From an uncultured Clostridia bacterium (lineage in GTDB: Bacteria; Bacillota; Clostridia; Christensenellales; Aristaeellaceae), in NCBI GenBank assembly GCA_947565865.1, contig CANOHT010000035.1, positions 1-26,497 of the forward strand: a DNA stretch of 26,497 nucleotides, given 5' to 3'. The notes under the pieces were generated by a model, which searched no databases, was not told the DNA's origin, and worked only from the letters and a program-made list of their open reading frames with translations. This document shows positions 25,159 to 26,497 of this stretch, in pieces. How positions within the stretch are numbered: position 1 is the stretch's first letter; every line of letters begins with the position of its first letter. The position numbers and the translations under genes are program-made.

Positions 25159-25377
25159 TGCACATGGGACTGGCGCCGTTGGGGGTGTGGATGGGTTTGC
25201 CCTTGGCAGGGCAGCGGAGCATGTTTGGTTGTACTTTCTCTTCAGAGAAAGTACCAAAGAGGATTGGGGGCGGCTAAATTCAACATGCTCCGTAGCCGCC
25301 CCCAAACCCCCCGTGGCATAGCATGTTGAGCGGAGCCATAAACAACTACCAGCTAATTGCGCCTCGCAGGGGCGGTG
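25159..25377 (-). repeat. Hairpin repeat, type A, right unit R3 (3' truncated)
   Basis: Read on the - strand it begins CACCGCCCC at 25377. The first hairpin has lost two pairs (GGCGCA for GGCGGT). The main stem is intact (25266-25276 with 25293-25303). The second stem is ACTTTCTCT/AGAGAAAGT (25233-25252), in which the loop-closing pair has changed from C-G to T-A. Homology ends after CCAGTCCCATGTGCA at 25159. A 36-bp unrelated linker separates it from the terminal type B piece. Confidence 0.8.
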
Positions 25378-25670
25378 TTCTAACTCCATAGGAGCAGGCA
25401 AGTGTGCTTCAGTGGCAAGGCTGTCGTCTGGTCTGGTTTGGTAGACCTGGCTGCACATGGGACTGGAACCGTTGGTGGTGTGGATGGGTTTGCCCTTGGC
25501 AGGGCAGCGAAGCATGTTTGGTTGTACTTTCTCCTCGGAGAAAGTACCAAAGAGGATTGGGGGCGGCTAAATCCAACATGCACCGTAGCCGCCCCCAAAC
25601 CCCCCGTGGCATAGCGTATTGTGTGTAGCCATAAGCAATCACCAGCTGATACCGCCTCGCAGGGGCGGTG
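25378..25670 (-). repeat. Hairpin repeat, type A, right unit R2
   Basis: Full unit of 293 bp on the - strand. The main stem lies at 25559-25569 with 25586-25596, and the ACTTTCTCC/GGAGAAAGT hairpin at 25526-25545. It is head to tail with R1 and R3. Confidence 0.85.
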
Positions 25671-25955
25671 TTCTAACTCCATAGGAGCAAGCAAGTGTGA
25701 CAAGGCTGTCGTCTGGGCTGGTTTGGTAGACCTGGTTGCACATGGGACTGGAACCGTTGGTGGTGTGGATGGGTTTGCCCTTTGCAGGGCAGCGGAGCAT
25801 GTTTGGTTGTACTTTCTCATCGGAGAAAGTACCAAAGAGGATTGGGGGCGGCTAAATCCAACATGCACCGTAGCCGCCCCCAAACCCCCCGTGGCATAGC
25901 ATGTTGAGCGGAGCCATAAACAACTACCAGCTAATACCGCCTCGCAGGGGCGGTG
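25671..25955 (-). repeat. Hairpin repeat, type A, right unit R1
   Basis: Full unit of 285 bp on the - strand. The main stem lies at 25844-25854 with 25871-25881. The second hairpin (25811-25830) has 8 pairs and a 4-nt loop. The GCCCT/AGGGC hairpin keeps its arms with a changed loop. A short deletion relative to R2 falls in the segment before the next unit. Confidence 0.85.
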
Positions 25956-26051
25956 TTCTAACTCCATAGGGGCAAGCAAGTATGCTTCAGTGGCAAGGTT
26001 GTCGTCTGGCCTGGTTCGGTAGACCTGGTTGCACATGGGACTGGAACCGTT
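25956..26051 (-). repeat. Hairpin repeat, 3' part only, right unit R0
   Basis: Read on the - strand it starts AACGGTTCCAGTCCC at 26051, with no earlier unit sequence, and runs to the unit end. It contains the CCTATGG hairpin region. The start point is the same motif at which the + strand copy group begins at 26281. Confidence 0.8.
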
Positions 26052-26280
26052 GAGGCATAGGAGCATGGTTCTCATATGCTCCATAGGAACAAGTATGATA
26101 GCAAGGTAAAGAACCAGTCACCTAAAATAACTACCGCGCCCACCCCAAAAGCCCCCGCCGAAGGTGGGGGGACGAAGGATTCCAAGGAGTTATCAGAAAA
26201 CCCTTTGTCCACGCTACAGCGCGAAACACTGAAAACAACAAGCACCCGGCTGCACCATGGAAAAGCACCGTTACAGTCCC
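26052..26280. other. Unique spacer between divergent repeat groups
   Basis: About 230 bp with no gene seen. It holds an inverted repeat GGAGCAT/ATGCTCC near 26061-26083 and a CCCCC/GGGGG hairpin near 26152-26173. It is less GC-rich than its surroundings. Repeats point away from it on both sides. Confidence 0.5.
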
Positions 26281-26376
26281 AACGGTTCCAGTCCCATGTG
26301 CAACCGGGTTTCCCGAGATAAACCAGACGAAATACTTGCTACTGAAGCACACTTGCTGTCTCCAATGGAGGTAGAA
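26281..26376 (+). repeat. Hairpin repeat, 3' part only, far right
   Basis: Starts exactly at AACGGTTCCAGTCCC and runs to the unit end, a divergent mirror of R0. It includes the conserved CAACCGGGTTTC block found in the left array but not in the right one, so it is closer to the left copies. Confidence 0.8.
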
Positions 26377-26497
26377 CACCGCCCCTGCGAGGCGGTGTTA
26401 GCTGGTAGCCGTTCATGTCTACACACAACATGCTACGCCACGGGGGGGGTTGGGGGCCGCCACTCATGCAGGTTAACTTTGGCGGCCCCCAATCCTC
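26377..26497 (+). repeat. Hairpin repeat, type B, cut by window end
   Basis: Begins CACCGCCCC with an intact first hairpin (with GGCGGTG). The main stem is the type B form GGGGGCCGCCA (26452-26462) / TGGCGGCCCCC (26480-26490), 11 perfect pairs. It carries no 105-bp module, so it shows the uninterrupted type B stem. The unit continues beyond the window. Confidence 0.8.

Overview
The window looks like chromosome of a GC-rich anaerobic Bacillota, most likely a gut-type Clostridia. The evidence is the biotin-dependent Na+-pumping decarboxylase operon beside an ATP-type PEP carboxykinase, an oligopeptidase F, a Firmicutes-style topoisomerase III, strong AGGAGG-type ribosome binding sites and -35/-10 promoters with 17-nt spacers. 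No rRNA, tRNA, transposase or CRISPR was seen. The taxonomic call is inference.

Layout. 1-1267: tandem array of a roughly 290-bp, hairpin-rich, apparently non-coding repeat, sense strand +, followed by an intrinsic terminator. 1456-9051: one giant gene with the layout of a cyclic beta-1,2-glucan synthase (GT84 plus GH94) in which the family's catalytic motifs are eroded throughout. 9052-9670: no recognisable gene. 9706-12434: a methyltransferase (-), an RluA-type pseudouridine synthase (+) and a polysaccharide pyruvyl transferase-like gene (-). 12576-17263: topB, then pepF with a small acidic protein gene, all +. 17694-24786: pckA and a five-gene operon (mmdA-like, oadG, biotin carrier, oadB, oadA), all -. 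25040-26051: a second array of the same repeat, sense strand -. 26281-26497: a third copy group, sense strand +, cut by the window end.

Metabolic logic. PckA interconverts PEP and oxaloacetate with ATP formation or use. The OadA-type carboxyltransferase, the biotin carrier and the OadB/OadG membrane part decarboxylate oxaloacetate and pump Na+. The extra acyl-CoA carboxyltransferase subunit (MmdA-like) gives the cluster all three parts of a transcarboxylase (12S, 5S and 1.3S equivalents) on top of the pump, so carboxyl groups could move between an acyl-CoA and pyruvate or be spent on Na+ export.

The least explained content is the repeat family. Each unit is a string of five or six short hairpins. 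Stem sequences change between copies with pairing kept, including two full base-pair exchanges in the largest stem. A second unit type sits at the gene-facing end of both complete arrays. A 105-bp hairpin module interrupts the same stem in two units. Indels are not multiples of three and reading frames are not kept, so a structured RNA or DNA role is more likely than protein.
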